A stretch of DNA of 64,000 nucleotides from positions 372,001 to 436,000 of the forward strand of contig JADKAL010000003.1 of NCBI GenBank assembly GCA_016715325.1. Direction: 5' to 3'. Numbering within the stretch: the first letter of the stretch is position 1; each line of letters begins with the position of its first letter. This stretch comes from Methylococcaceae bacterium. Its GTDB lineage: Bacteria; Pseudomonadota; Gammaproteobacteria; Methylococcales; Methylomonadaceae. The translations under genes and the position numbers were made by a program. The notes below the pieces were generated by a model. That model was given only the letters and a program-made list of their open reading frames with translations. It had not been told where the DNA came from and ran no database searches. This document shows, piece by piece, positions 55,189-64,000 of the stretch.

Positions 55189-57752
55189 GAGACAGCCTCC
55201 TGTTTGACCAGCAACTGTTTGTGGTTGACTTGTTTACGCAACAACCATTCGTCGATCCATTGGTCACCGTATTTGGCTTCCAGTTGTTTGATGGTCGCCA
55301 CCGATTCCTTGTCGGAAGCGCCGACAAACGCCAAAGTAAAATTTCCAATGGCCAGATCGTACAGTCTGCGACCTGATTCTGAAACGGTGTAATATTGGCG
55401 TTTGGGGACGGCTGTCGCCAATATCTCAATCTGGCGGTTATTCAAACCCATGCGCCGATATAAAGCGCTGGTGTCCTCGTCCCTGGCATAGAGGTTCGGC
55501 AAAAACAGCTTGGTGGAGGTCGCTTCCAGGATGTTGTCAAGAATGCCTGAGTTGGCGGCATCACTTAAACTCTGGGTTGCCATTAGCACCAGGCAATTGG
55601 CTTTGCGCATCACTTTCAGCCATTCCTGGATTTTGTTCCTGAACACCGGATGGCCGAGCATGATCCAGGCTTCATCCAGGATGATGACGGCAGGCTGTCC
55701 GGTCAGACTAAGTTCAATCCGGCGGAACAGATACAGCAAAACCGGCAAGGCATAGCGGTCACCTAAACTCAACAAGGTTTCGATTTCAAAAACAGTCAAA
55801 TCAGACAATTCCAAACCATCGAATTCGGCATCCAGTAGACTGCCCATGCTACCGTCTACCGTATATTGCGACATGGCAGAACGGATTTGTTCATCCTGGA
55901 TGGTCACGGTAAATTCAGACAGGGTTTTAGAGCCGCTTTGGTGCATGTTCAAGATAGCCAAGGCAATCTCATTGCGTTGGTCGGGCGTGGTATCAACGCC
56001 ATTTAACGCCAATAACGTGTCGATCCATTCCATTGCCCAAGCTCGGTCGCTTTTAGTGTCCAGGAATTGCAGTGGGCAAAAAGCTAATGGCTCGTTATCG
56101 GCGGCAATATCGAAATGCTTGCCGCTGAGTCCACGAGAGACCGCTCGAATGGCTGCAGTCAAGGGATAGAGCGACATGCCCTTATCAAAGGCAAAGATCG
56201 TCATGCCTTGATAACGGCGTAGTTGTGCCACCAACAAGGCCAAATGGGTGGATTTACCGGAACCGGTAGGGCCAAACATAATGGTATGGCCGACATCACG
56301 GACATGGAGGTTTAATCGAAACGGGGTCGAGCCATGGGTGACACAGGACATCAAGGGCGGCGAATTGGGTGGATACAGCGGACAAGGACAGGTATTCAAT
56401 CCGGTCCAGATCGAACTGCTCGGCATCAGGTCGGCGAGATTCATTGAGTTGACGATGGGTCTGCGTACATTTTCCACAGCATGCCCCGGCAAACTGCCGA
56501 AAAAGGCATCCATCGCATTGATGCTTTCTATCCGTGCCGAAAAACCCAGTTTATTGATGAGTTTTTCTACGATGCTCTGGTCTTTTAGCAGTTGCCCACG
56601 GTCTTCGTTCATCAAGACCACGACACTGGTATAGTAACCTTGTCCGACCAGGCCGCTATTGGTCTCGCCAATCGCCGATTCCGCATCGGCCACCATGGCG
56701 GCGGCATCCTGGTCAATATGACCGGAATTGAGGTTAAATACCTGGTCGAAGAAGCCGCGCACCTTTTGCCGCCATTTCTTGCGGTATTTTTCCAGATGGG
56801 CGACGGCTTCATGGGCATCCATGAAAATAAACCGGCTCGACCAGCGATATTCAGAATTGATTTCCGTCAGTGCATTCAACATGCCCGGGGTGGAATCAAA
56901 CGGGAAACCGTCTATGGCAACAATGCCGATAAAGTGCTTGCCGATTTTAGGGATGACACCCATCCAGCATTCCTTGCCGCCAATCAGCTTATCCAGGTAA
57001 ATGGGATTTTTGGGCAACTGGATGGGATGACTGAGTCCGGTCACACAATAATGCAGCCAACGCAGAAAGTCATGTTCGACCCGAATGCTGCCATCTTCCT
57101 GGGCATGAGCGTTGCCTGTTAACCGATTGAGCGTAAACGCCAAGGACAAGCGAGATTCCAGGCTTTCGCACTCATGCCGGAACGTTTTGATTAAATCCTG
57201 GGTGAGCGCTGATTTGTCGGTTATTTTGTTGTCGTCGTCAAACATCAATTCGACAAACTTTTGTTGCGCCAATAACGGTGGAAAATAAGTCGCCGTCAGC
57301 ACAAAATATCCTTCATACATGGTGCCAATGCTTTCAAACAATTGGCGTCGTTCTTTGTCGATGGCTTCGGTGATCAGGTCTGGGAAATGGGAAGCTGATT
57401 TATCCGAATAATTGGTGGCAACACGGCGTACTGCATCAATATGCAACACCCAGCCATTGCCCAGTTTTGCCAAGGCGGCATTGATGCGTAACCGAACCGC
57501 TTCTTTTTGTTCGTCGGTACTGCTGCCCGCATCGGCGCATTGGAATATCCAGGCCATCATGAACGAGCCGTTTTTACACACCACGACATCGTCAGCGACC
57601 AAGGCGGAATATATCAACAGATCGGCAAGACCAGCTTCTTTCGAACGATGGCGTTTTAAGCTGGCTTGACTGTTCAAGTCAAAGACTTGTTTCCCCAATG
57701 TAGCCAGGAAGACTAAGCCCAAGGCCGCAATGCTAATAATAAGCGGGATCAT
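55185..57752 (-). CDS. trbE: Conjugal transfer ATPase TrbE (VirB4-like)
   Basis: TrbE is the large ATPase that drives pilus assembly and DNA transfer. Two N-terminal hydrophobic stretches are followed by the CagE/VirB4 N domain and a C-terminal ATPase with Walker A GPTGSGKST and Walker B VIILDEAW, then the MATQSLSDA motif. The ATG at 57752 is preferred to a GTG three codons upstream, because it follows GGGAGGTG and overlaps the trbD stop as ATGA. It has 855 residues, the usual TrbE length. Confidence 0.95.
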   Translation of the reverse strand: MIPLIISIAALGLVFLATLGKQVFDLNSQASLKRHRSKEAGLADLLIYSALVADDVVVCKNGSFMMAWIFQCADAGSSTDEQKEAVRLRINAALAKLGNGWVLHIDAVRRVATNYSDKSASHFPDLITEAIDKERRQLFESIGTMYEGYFVLTATYFPPLLAQQKFVELMFDDDNKITDKSALTQDLIKTFRHECESLESRLSLAFTLNRLTGNAHAQEDGSIRVEHDFLRWLHYCVTGLSHPIQLPKNPIYLDKLIGGKECWMGVIPKIGKHFIGIVAIDGFPFDSTPGMLNALTEINSEYRWSSRFIFMDAHEAVAHLEKYRKKWRQKVRGFFDQVFNLNSGHIDQDAAAMVADAESAIGETNSGLVGQGYYTSVVVLMNEDRGQLLKDQSIVEKLINKLGFSARIESINAMDAFFGSLPGHAVENVRRPIVNSMNLADLMPSSSIWTGLNTCPCPLYPPNSPPLMSCVTHGSTPFRLNLHVRDVGHTIMFGPTGSGKSTHLALLVAQLRRYQGMTIFAFDKGMSLYPLTAAIRAVSRGLSGKHFDIAADNEPLAFCPLQFLDTKSDRAWAMEWIDTLLALNGVDTTPDQRNEIALAILNMHQSGSKTLSEFTVTIQDEQIRSAMSQYTVDGSMGSLLDAEFDGLELSDLTVFEIETLLSLGDRYALPVLLYLFRRIELSLTGQPAVIILDEAWIMLGHPVFRNKIQEWLKVMRKANCLVLMATQSLSDAANSGILDNILEATSTKLFLPNLYARDEDTSALYRRMGLNNRQIEILATAVPKRQYYTVSESGRRLYDLAIGNFTLAFVGASDKESVATIKQLEAKYGDQWIDEWLLRKQVNHKQLLVKQEAVS

Positions 57753-58060
57753 CGGTAACACCTCCCTTGGCTGTCGGTATTGTCCCGAAATGGGGTGCTG
57801 TGTGCCGGGTAATAACGTTTATACAGGCGATGGCGCAAATATACCCAACGCAGCTTGGGATCAGCTTTTGCCATCAACCGAAGCGCGAAGATCGCCCCGA
57901 ACCAGATAAACGTCCCCACAAAGAATGCCGTCCATTCTTGGGCAGTAATAATCAGGGCAAAGGCACATAAGCCGGAAAACATGACCAACTCCCTATCGCC
58001 ACCCAAGAATAAGTTGTCACGGTTGCCGCTTTTACGGATGGGGATAGGATTTAACGCCAT
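57749..58060 (-). CDS. trbD: Conjugal transfer protein TrbD (VirB3-like)
   Basis: This 103-residue inner membrane protein has two adjacent helices at about residues 28-62. It starts with the [21 protein letters not shown] pattern of TrbD proteins. VirB3 homologues help place the VirB4 ATPase at the membrane. The start overlaps the trbC stop by 10 bases and the end overlaps trbE by 4. Confidence 0.92.
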   Translation of the reverse strand: MALNPIPIRKSGNRDNLFLGGDRELVMFSGLCAFALIITAQEWTAFFVGTFIWFGAIFALRLMAKADPKLRWVYLRHRLYKRYYPAHSTPFRDNTDSQGRCYR

Positions 58061-58497
58061 GACAGCCTACCATCAAAGCCAGGGCAAAAAAGTGGCGTTG
58101 CGTCACCAGAGAGAGGTGACAACAACGCCTGAGGTTGCGCGGCTCTGCTTAAAGTGGGTGGTGGAGTAATTTCGGCACCGGCCTGTAAGGTACGTAAGGT
58201 ATTGTCGGCGGCAACTATCAAAGCCGTCACCAACACGATAAATATTAAGGTACGGAAGAAGCCATTCAGGTCGCCGCCGAAGATCAGGATGCCGCCGGAG
58301 ACGATAATACCGATTAATGACAAGGTATAGGCGACAGGGCCAGAGGTCGAAGCCCTTAAATTATCAAGCCAAGCCACATAGGGCATGGGTTTTGCGCCAC
58401 CTGCGGTACTGGCGAAGGCTTCAGGTAAATAGGAGACTGAAACAACCAGTAAGATTAACAAGACAACAAGCTTTATGTTTAACGATAGAAATAGCAT
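58051..58497 (-). CDS. trbC: Conjugal transfer pilin TrbC (VirB2-like)
   Basis: TrbC is the pilin precursor. It has a long signal sequence (about residues 1-30, ending AFAS) and two membrane helices at about 55-78 and 85-103, with the conserved [13 protein letters not shown] and [13 protein letters not shown] segments. In RP4 the mature pilin is cyclised after C-terminal trimming. The C-terminal 30 residues here are Pro/Ala-rich and probably removed. A GGAGG site precedes the ATG. It has 148 residues. Confidence 0.93.
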   Translation of the reverse strand: MLFLSLNIKLVVLLILLVVSVSYLPEAFASTAGGAKPMPYVAWLDNLRASTSGPVAYTLSLIGIIVSGGILIFGGDLNGFFRTLIFIVLVTALIVAADNTLRTLQAGAEITPPPTLSRAAQPQALLSPLSGDATPLFCPGFDGRLSWR

Positions 58498-58520
58498 ATT
58501 CTGCTTACCTCCATAAGGAT

Positions 58521-59513
58521 TTAGGGTTCACATAAGTTTCTGATCCGGTACTGGCTACCGTCGTAGCCCGAGATTTCAATGATTTCCGTAACTTTGCGTC
58601 CTTGCGGGGTCTTGGTGAAATGCACAATCAGATGCACAGCTTCCCCAATCAAAGGTTCTATCGGCCTGGGCGAATCCGGGTTCATACTGACCAGCATCGC
58701 CAAACGGGTCAACCCGGCTCGGGCATTATTGGCATGTAGGGTCGCTGCCCCACCTTCATGGCCGGTGTTCCAGGCCATCAAAAGGTCTAACGCCTCAGCT
58801 CCCCTTACTTCACCGACCAGGATACGGTCAGGCCGCATCCTAAGCGTGGTTTTTAATAACATCGCCATGTTGACATCGAATGTGGTATGGAACTGGACGA
58901 AGTTGGCTGCCGAACATTGGATTTCGCCCGTATCTTCAATAATGACAATACGTTCGGTGTGGTCGTTAGTTACCATCTCCTGGATGATTGCATTAATCAA
59001 GGTAGTTTTACCGGAACCCGTACCGCCGGAGACCAGGATATTGCGATGATCTTTAATGGCAGTTTGAATAACTTCCGCCTGTTGCTGCGTCATGATGTCC
59101 TGAGCAACATAATCCGCCAATGAAAAAATGGCCGCTGCGCCGATGCGGATGGCAAATACCGGTTCGGGGACAACTGGCGGTAATGAGCCAGCAAAGCGCG
59201 GCAGCGACCGGGAGGCAGTCTTGATGGGGAGTTCGCCTTCGATGACGGGTTTTAATCGGGTGGCTTCTTTGTTGTGGTAACCGGAGACGGTCTTGATGAT
59301 GGCTTCCGTCTTGGAAGGAGAGAGCGTCCCGATACAAGCCATCGGCAGTCCCAGTTGCTCTTGCCAAATGTTGCCGTCGGCGTTCACCATGACTTCGATA
59401 GTCGTCGGTTCGCGCAAGGCGTTTAGGATGACCGGGCCTAAGTCCCGTTCCAGTTTGACAATGACCCTGTCTTTGTATCCCGGTTCTGAACTTACAAGAT
59501 TAAGCTCAGCCAT
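58521..59513 (-). CDS. trbB: Conjugal transfer ATPase TrbB (VirB11-like)
   Basis: TrbB is a hexameric secretion ATPase that switches the machine between pilus assembly and DNA transfer. Walker [12 protein letters not shown], the [11 protein letters not shown]sp box, Walker [26 protein letters not shown] and the ATLHANNA His box are all present. ATG 59513 is preferred to a TTG seven codons earlier, because TTAGGGG lies at a ribosome-site distance; this gives 330 residues. It is the first gene of the trb operon. Confidence 0.95.
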   Translation of the reverse strand: MAELNLVSSEPGYKDRVIVKLERDLGPVILNALREPTTIEVMVNADGNIWQEQLGLPMACIGTLSPSKTEAIIKTVSGYHNKEATRLKPVIEGELPIKTASRSLPRFAGSLPPVVPEPVFAIRIGAAAIFSLADYVAQDIMTQQQAEVIQTAIKDHRNILVSGGTGSGKTTLINAIIQEMVTNDHTERIVIIEDTGEIQCSAANFVQFHTTFDVNMAMLLKTTLRMRPDRILVGEVRGAEALDLLMAWNTGHEGGAATLHANNARAGLTRLAMLVSMNPDSPRPIEPLIGEAVHLIVHFTKTPQGRKVTEIIEISGYDGSQYRIRNLCEP

Positions 59514-59734
59514 GGGCTTAGTACCCCTAAGCAATAGATAATGTCAGTTGCACTCATATACTTTCCTAAGCAAAATTGGTAAAGTTGTATGCTTGGAAAT
59601 TAAAATAGCACAACTTTTATTTAATGTATAGAAAAATATTAAAACAAAATAAATAAAAAATAACAATTATAAAAAAATAAAATATAAACAATAGTATATA
59701 AGCAAGACTAATAATCTAATAAATATATAAAACT
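59514..59734. promoter_or_regulatory. AT-rich divergent promoter region of the trb operon
   Basis: These 221 bases between trbB (minus) and an unknown gene (plus) include about 130 bases with very few G or C (59600-59730). Both operons must start here. The extreme AT content fits a curved or silenced promoter region on a transferred element. I could not fix a single promoter by eye. Confidence 0.6.
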
Positions 59735-60682
59735 ATGCGATTAGTGTATTCTAGCGGCGAACTAAGTTATGCTTTGGTTGAGATTTCCGTCCAGGAATGG
59801 CTGGACACCAAAGACTCCGAATTTTTCAATTTTTTTCATAATGATGAGGAAAATACCTGGCTGTTCCTTGAAAATACCCCCTGTTTGTCTCCGCTTTTGT
59901 CGATGCTGGCATTAGCAAAAGTCGACGGCGAACTCTACAAACTCAACGGCAAGCCCCGCTTGATCGCCTGGACCTCCGATAAACTGCGAGCGCCTGACGT
60001 CCTGATTGCCCAGATTATCGACATCAAAGCCGCCAATTTTTTTGCTTTAGAAAATGAAATTAAAGCAAAACGCAAAGCGTCATTGCCCGCTAATGAATGG
60101 GTTAAGGAAATGTATAAGGAATTGGGTTTATCGTTTAATTCCAACCGCTTAAAAGAGGGCTTGATTAGCGAGGCCATAACCATTGCGTTTAGGGGAAGGC
60201 CACGCGAATTACAGGATAAGCGGTTTATCAAAGAACGTGTGGAGCTCAACCTTAAAAAAGCGATCGGTTTGTTCAGCGAGGAACTGCTCTTTATTGATAG
60301 CTTGAATCCCAAACCTGAAATTTTTATGACCGGTGTCTTGGCAGCTGCCTTGATCATGTTGGGCGGTACCAGCCAACCTACTGAAATAAGAGAGTTTTTA
60401 TTGCGTCTAAATAACAAGCAGGGCGAAATTAAAGAGGGTCTGGAAGACCCGGTGGCTGGCTTATTAAGAGTATTGGAAGGTTACCGGATGAGCGACCGGA
60501 ATGCACAATCACACATGACCATTGGTTTGTGTAAAATTGCCCTCCAATCGATGACCCTTTGGCAGGAAGGTGCCGATTCGCCGAAGTTTTGGCGCAAAAA
60601 ACTGGTTACTGGGATTGACCATATGCCTTATATCAGAAAATTGAAGCATCAAAAAGATGTCTATGCCGACATGGATATGTAA
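59735..60682 (+). CDS. Unknown 315-residue protein divergent from the trb operon
   Basis: I do not recognise this family. The protein is soluble with no signal or membrane segment and a mixed alpha/beta first half (to about 100) with a LAKVDGELYKLNGKPRLIAW stretch. The second half is mostly helical, rich in charged residues. It begins with ATG after a very AT-rich region and ends by overlapping the next gene by 26 bases. Its place opposite trbB suggests a regulator or a transfer accessory protein, but no DNA-binding motif is evident. Confidence 0.7.
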   Translation: MRLVYSSGELSYALVEISVQEWLDTKDSEFFNFFHNDEENTWLFLENTPCLSPLLSMLALAKVDGELYKLNGKPRLIAWTSDKLRAPDVLIAQIIDIKAANFFALENEIKAKRKASLPANEWVKEMYKELGLSFNSNRLKEGLISEAITIAFRGRPRELQDKRFIKERVELNLKKAIGLFSEELLFIDSLNPKPEIFMTGVLAAALIMLGGTSQPTEIREFLLRLNNKQGEIKEGLEDPVAGLLRVLEGYRMSDRNAQSHMTIGLCKIALQSMTLWQEGADSPKFWRKKLVTGIDHMPYIRKLKHQKDVYADMDM

Positions 60683-61532
60683 ACGACTGGGTTGTTTAAT
60701 ATTCGTTTTCTCATGCTGCTTGTATGGAAAAGAGCCTCAGGTTTTAATCGTATATCCCCAAGTAGAAGAACCGCTTAAGAGTATTTATGCTTCAGTCATT
60801 ACTGGTATAGGACACAAAATCAGTCATACCAAACAACTGGAATTGCCAGAAGGCACAACCGATACCCAAAGTGAACTTGCGCTCTACCATCCCGACAAAA
60901 TTATAGCCCTGGGCAAGCGCGTTGCCGACACCCTCATAAAAAGTCAGTATCGGCAGCAAATTTTTATCGGGATGGTTTATGCCAATCCTTCTGGAACGGC
61001 TGGCGTCAGTTTGGCTTTAGAGAGCCAAGCCTTTGCCAATCGATTAGCCCAACTTTGCCCCGTTATCACTCGGGTTTTTGTTGTCCAAGAAAATACGCAC
61101 TCGGCAATCACCCATAACCCCGTTGATTCGGCATCAACTCCTAAGATCATTATTCGGGAAGGTGAAGATATGATTGCAACCATCCGAATTCTGGGTCATT
61201 TGGTCGAACAAGAGGCAACATCCGGCGATGCCGTGATGGTTCCGGCAAACTTGCCGGACAATATTTTCTATGAAATTGCCAAGATTGCCTGGGATAGAAA
61301 AATAACCCTGCTATCAAACAACTTAGCGCACCTTGAAGGTGGCGTGTTGATGGTGTTTTATCCAGACGAAGTCGGATTAGGTGAACAACTGGGAACACTG
61401 GCCAATACTGACAAAACTGATTTTGAGAACCTAAAATCAGTCAATGTGGGATTAAACCAGCGGGTTGCCCAACACCTTAACATGGCGATTGAGCCTGCAA
61501 AGCTGGCCCAGTTTTCGGTAACGTTGAAATGA
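60657..61532 (+). CDS. Exported ABC-type solute-binding-like protein
   Basis: This 291-residue protein has an N-terminal hydrophobic signal (about residues 10-22) with cysteines near its end, so it could be a lipoprotein. The rest has the two-lobe periplasmic-binding fold of the ABC_sub_bind type: QVLIVYPQVEEPLKSIY, PDKIIALGKRVADTL, IFIGMVY, VFVVQEN and LLSNNLAHLEGG. It overlaps the upstream gene by 26 bases and the histidine kinase by 4 bases. No transporter gene is nearby, so it may bind a ligand and report it to the kinase. That is inference. Confidence 0.75.
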   Translation: MSMPTWICKRLGCLIFVFSCCLYGKEPQVLIVYPQVEEPLKSIYASVITGIGHKISHTKQLELPEGTTDTQSELALYHPDKIIALGKRVADTLIKSQYRQQIFIGMVYANPSGTAGVSLALESQAFANRLAQLCPVITRVFVVQENTHSAITHNPVDSASTPKIIIREGEDMIATIRILGHLVEQEATSGDAVMVPANLPDNIFYEIAKIAWDRKITLLSNNLAHLEGGVLMVFYPDEVGLGEQLGTLANTDKTDFENLKSVNVGLNQRVAQHLNMAIEPAKLAQFSVTLK

Positions 61533-63027
61533 ACAGGCTCAGTCAACTTGACTTACGGCAACGCTATAACATTGTGGTACTGACCACGCTGGCTATTGCC
61601 AGTCTGCTACTTATATTATGTTTGTACCTGGCCATTAAGAACTATGCCGACGAATACACCAGCCATTATTGGCAGGAACATACCGGCCTGTTCGCCGATT
61701 CCGTCCAATACAGTGTCACTATAGGCTCAAAACTCGATCTGAAGTGATTGCGAAAAATTTTGCTAAGGATAAAAATGTGATGAAAGCGGCGGTTTACAGC
61801 AACCATCAGGATTTATTAGCAGCATCAGGTCAAGCATTGGGTTGTCATGCTGAATACCGTGCATTCGACCGATCTTATTCTGTCGAAACCCGTGGGAATT
61901 GGTGTTTTTATGCGCCGATCTACCAAGATAGCCCTTCCGGAACGTTTGAACGAAAATTGGCTGATACCCGCAACCCCGATTATTTAGGTCATGTCGAGCT
62001 GGTGGTGTCCAAAGCTGAAATGGAGAGTTTATTGGGGCAAATCCTTGCCGTGTCGGGGTTGATTGTCGTATTTATAGTTGGCATCATTTTTTTCCTCGTT
62101 CGGCATTTTTCAGGCAGCTTCACCCAACCCTTGGTGGAAATGGTGCGGGTCTTAAACCATGTGGCCCAAGGCATTCCGGGCGGGCGGGTTTTATTTTTCG
62201 GTGCGTCAGATATGGTTGCCTTGGGTGAGACCTTTAACGGAATGCTTTCCCGTATTGAAATGAATGAACGGTTGTTGGAACAAAAAATTGCCGAGCGGAC
62301 TGAAGCATTGAAGGTTGCCCTCGAAAGTAGTGAAGCTGCCAACCACTACAAGATGCATATCGTGGCCACTGTTTCCCATGAAATGAAAGCACCCCTCCAC
62401 ACCATACGGAATTGTATGGAAGCGTCATTGGAAGCGTTACCGGACAATTCGGATAATGAGGTGTTACGGCAACTCCACCTTAGGGCATTGGTTCGGTCGG
62501 ACGAACTCAACGATATGATTGGCAACATTCTGATACATGGAAAACTGGAAGCCAATAGTGTCAAAATGACCTTGCTACCAGTGGATTTATTGCCCTTCAT
62601 GCAGGTTTGTGCCGAGAAAATCGCCCCCTGTCTTGAGCGCAACCGGAATACGTTACAGCTCTTGGGGAAAGATGACACAGTAGTTTTGGATCAGCTCATG
62701 TTAAGCCATATTATCAATAATCTACTGGCCAATGCCTGCAAGTTTACCGTTGACGGCAGCATTACCTTGAATTGGTGGCAGGATATCTTAGGTTTAGTCA
62801 TTGTGGTCAGCGATACCGGCTGTGGAATTCCCGAAGCTTACCTGGGCAAGATCTTCGATTCTTTCTGGCAAGTCGACATGAGCATGACCCGACAATATGG
62901 CGGAACAGGTATCGGCCTTACCGTCATCAAGCAATTTGTCGATCAGTTGGGGGGCGCAATATCCGTCACTTCACAAGTCGGAAAAGGCAGCGTGTTCACT
63001 ATCAAAATCCCATATCAGCCAGGCTAG
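61529..63027 (+). pseudogene. Membrane sensor histidine kinase, interrupted by a frameshift
   Basis: The first frame (61529-61747) has a membrane helix at about residues 15-37 and the start of a periplasmic domain. The second (to 63027) has the rest of the sensor, a second helix (ILAVSGLIVVFIVGIIFFLV), HAMP, the HisKA box (TVSHEMKAPLHTI) and HATPase motifs NLLANACKF, DTGCGIPE and GGTGIGL. One missing base between about 61715 and 61747 joins them into 499 residues. It should phosphorylate the response regulator encoded opposite. As written, the sensor is cut from the kinase. Confidence 0.8.
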
Positions 63028-63952
63028 CCAGTTCATCTTCTGTTGGTTTGCCGGGTAGTAACGTAGTAATAGCCGTCATAATGCGTTGTGCTTTATCAGC
63101 ATTTTTTTGGGATTGGGCTTGATCCAGTGCCCAAATCAGGCTCCTTAAGGATTCTAGCTTTTTGTTCGCATAGTGCGCTTGGTAAATCAACTTCGCCCGA
63201 ACCAGGATAGCTTGACATTGCATTTTAAGAGTGGACATCGAAAAAGGTTTACATAGATACTCACTGGCGCCATTCAGCAATAAGTCTTGACTGTTAAAAG
63301 CTCTGTCGTGCCCGGTAACGATAATAACCGGTTGATGTTCATCAATGGCCATCATTTTATTAAGTACCTCATCGCCTTTCATGACTGGTAGCATTAAGTC
63401 TAATAACACAAGGTCATGGCGTTTATTTTCCCAAAGGTCAAAGCCGGACAAGCCATCTTTGGCCGTGTCAATATCATAGCTGTCTTTAAGGGCATGATAT
63501 GCAGAATATACGGCATCCTCGTCATCTTCGATAATCAGCAAATGATGTTTAGTTGACGTTAATCCCCTGTGTTCATTGCTAATGTTTCGATTATTTTCAT
63601 TGACAGAGGTGACGGCGGCACCCAACTTGTTTATAGAGACGATGAAAAACGCATGCTCCCTCGCCAGCAAGGGCGGTATTTCAAGGTCACAGGTTTCTTC
63701 TACCAGGAAAAGAGGGAGCATGTGGTCAGAAATCGGCGAAGAACTTAACAACTTGGCTATCTGCCATATATCTGCGCCTGTTATCGAATATTCACAAATA
63801 ATGAGATTGTAAGCATCGGTTTTTATCGCCTTAATAAATTTACTCACTGTATTAACGACAGTAATTTGATCGCCATTAATACCTTCGACGGCTAATTGGG
63901 CCAGGATGGCTTCTTTTATGTCATCAAGAATGGAAGCTATCAAAAGATTCAT
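63002..63952 (-). CDS. Response regulator, two receiver domains, no output domain
   Basis: This 316-residue protein has two receiver-like domains. In the first (about 1-118) the phosphoacceptor Asp is replaced by Glu54. The second (about 137-255) is complete, with EDDED, Asp185 in LVLLDLMLP, VTGHD and the lysine in YLCKPF. The C-terminal 60 residues are helical and have no DNA-binding motif. It probably acts through protein contacts. It converges with the histidine kinase gene and overlaps its end by 26 bases. An extra promoter must lie to the right of 63952. Confidence 0.85.
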   Translation of the reverse strand: MNLLIASILDDIKEAILAQLAVEGINGDQITVVNTVSKFIKAIKTDAYNLIICEYSITGADIWQIAKLLSSSPISDHMLPLFLVEETCDLEIPPLLAREHAFFIVSINKLGAAVTSVNENNRNISNEHRGLTSTKHHLLIIEDDEDAVYSAYHALKDSYDIDTAKDGLSGFDLWENKRHDLVLLDLMLPVMKGDEVLNKMMAIDEHQPVIIVTGHDRAFNSQDLLLNGASEYLCKPFSMSTLKMQCQAILVRAKLIYQAHYANKKLESLRSLIWALDQAQSQKNADKAQRIMTAITTLLPGKPTEDELASLADMGF

Positions 63953-64000
63953 CGACTATTCTCCAAAAGGGGTTATGAGTTACGTTCACCTCGTCAATAG

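Larger units (their letters stand above)
45472..64000. mobile_element. Integrative and conjugative element (left part, right end outside)
   Basis: The element starts at the ssrA 3' end and carries a tyrosine integrase, DUF1173, a transglycosylase, a full RP4-type trb operon and a signalling cassette. It runs past the right edge. No relaxase, coupling protein (TraG), replication or partition gene is seen yet, and these should follow. Calling it an ICE rather than an integrated plasmid remnant rests on the complete trb set and the integrase at ssrA. Confidence 0.85.

Noticed and set aside
56592..57122. A 176-residue plus-strand frame opposite trbE
   Set aside because: It is antisense to conserved trbE codons and resembles no family.
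59935..60417. A 160-residue minus-strand frame inside the unknown 315-residue gene
   Set aside because: It is less likely than the plus frame, which has overlaps with the next gene and a better start.
7..64000. A known anti-phage defence island
   Set aside because: I searched the accessory part for restriction, CBASS, retron and toxin-antitoxin patterns and saw none inside the window.

Overview
The window is from a gammaproteobacterium with moderate GC. The best evidence is gene order: hemC-hemD-hemX-hemY, then aroQ-accB-accC-prmA-dusB-fis-purH-purD, plus a typical ssrA (tmRNA) gene. A type I methanotroph (Methylococcales) is my tentative guess from the general look of the proteins. No methane-oxidation gene lies here to prove it.

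Positions 1-45077 are chromosomal backbone. They hold, in order: heme synthesis genes (hemC is cut by the window edge); a small exported helical protein behind a perfect FNR box; a minus-strand lipid-type operon (alpha/beta hydrolase, acetoacetate-decarboxylase-like protein, patatin, GMC oxidoreductase); glycogen phosphorylase; the aroQ-to-purD housekeeping block; pyruvate:ferredoxin oxidoreductase with a dihydroorotate-dehydrogenase-like partner, behind a second FNR box; an FtsX-type ABC exporter; the three-gene AmmeMemoRadiSam set and an MFS transporter; an OmpA-like porin; fructosamine kinase; a nagZ-hpt-methylthioinosine phosphorylase purine/cell-wall salvage operon; a DacA-like carboxypeptidase; and a GH17-like hydrolase.

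From the 3' end of ssrA (45471) to the right edge lies part of an integrative conjugative element. Its tyrosine integrase sits against ssrA and borrows its last 24 codons from it. Next come DUF1173, a VirB1-like transglycosylase and a complete RP4-type trb operon (trbB-C-D-E-F-G-H-I-J, two small membrane proteins in the trbK position, trbL), all on the minus strand. A plus-strand group diverges from trbB: an unknown 315-residue protein, a solute-binding protein and a histidine kinase. It faces a minus-strand response regulator. The relaxase, coupling protein and far attachment site must lie beyond 64000.

The most unusual signal is in the trb operon. TrbJ and the two small membrane proteins that follow it end in nearly the same 15-residue tail (KFKxGxYxPAKxxGY-stop), and the codons have diverged mostly at silent positions. 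All three tails should face the periplasm, which suggests a shared partner and possibly an exclusion or assembly-control function.

Six genes carry an apparent single-base lesion: accC (internal TAA), purD, the MFS transporter, ompA, the trbI stop and the histidine kinase. At least four of these fall at short homopolymers, so sequencing error is the first explanation to test.
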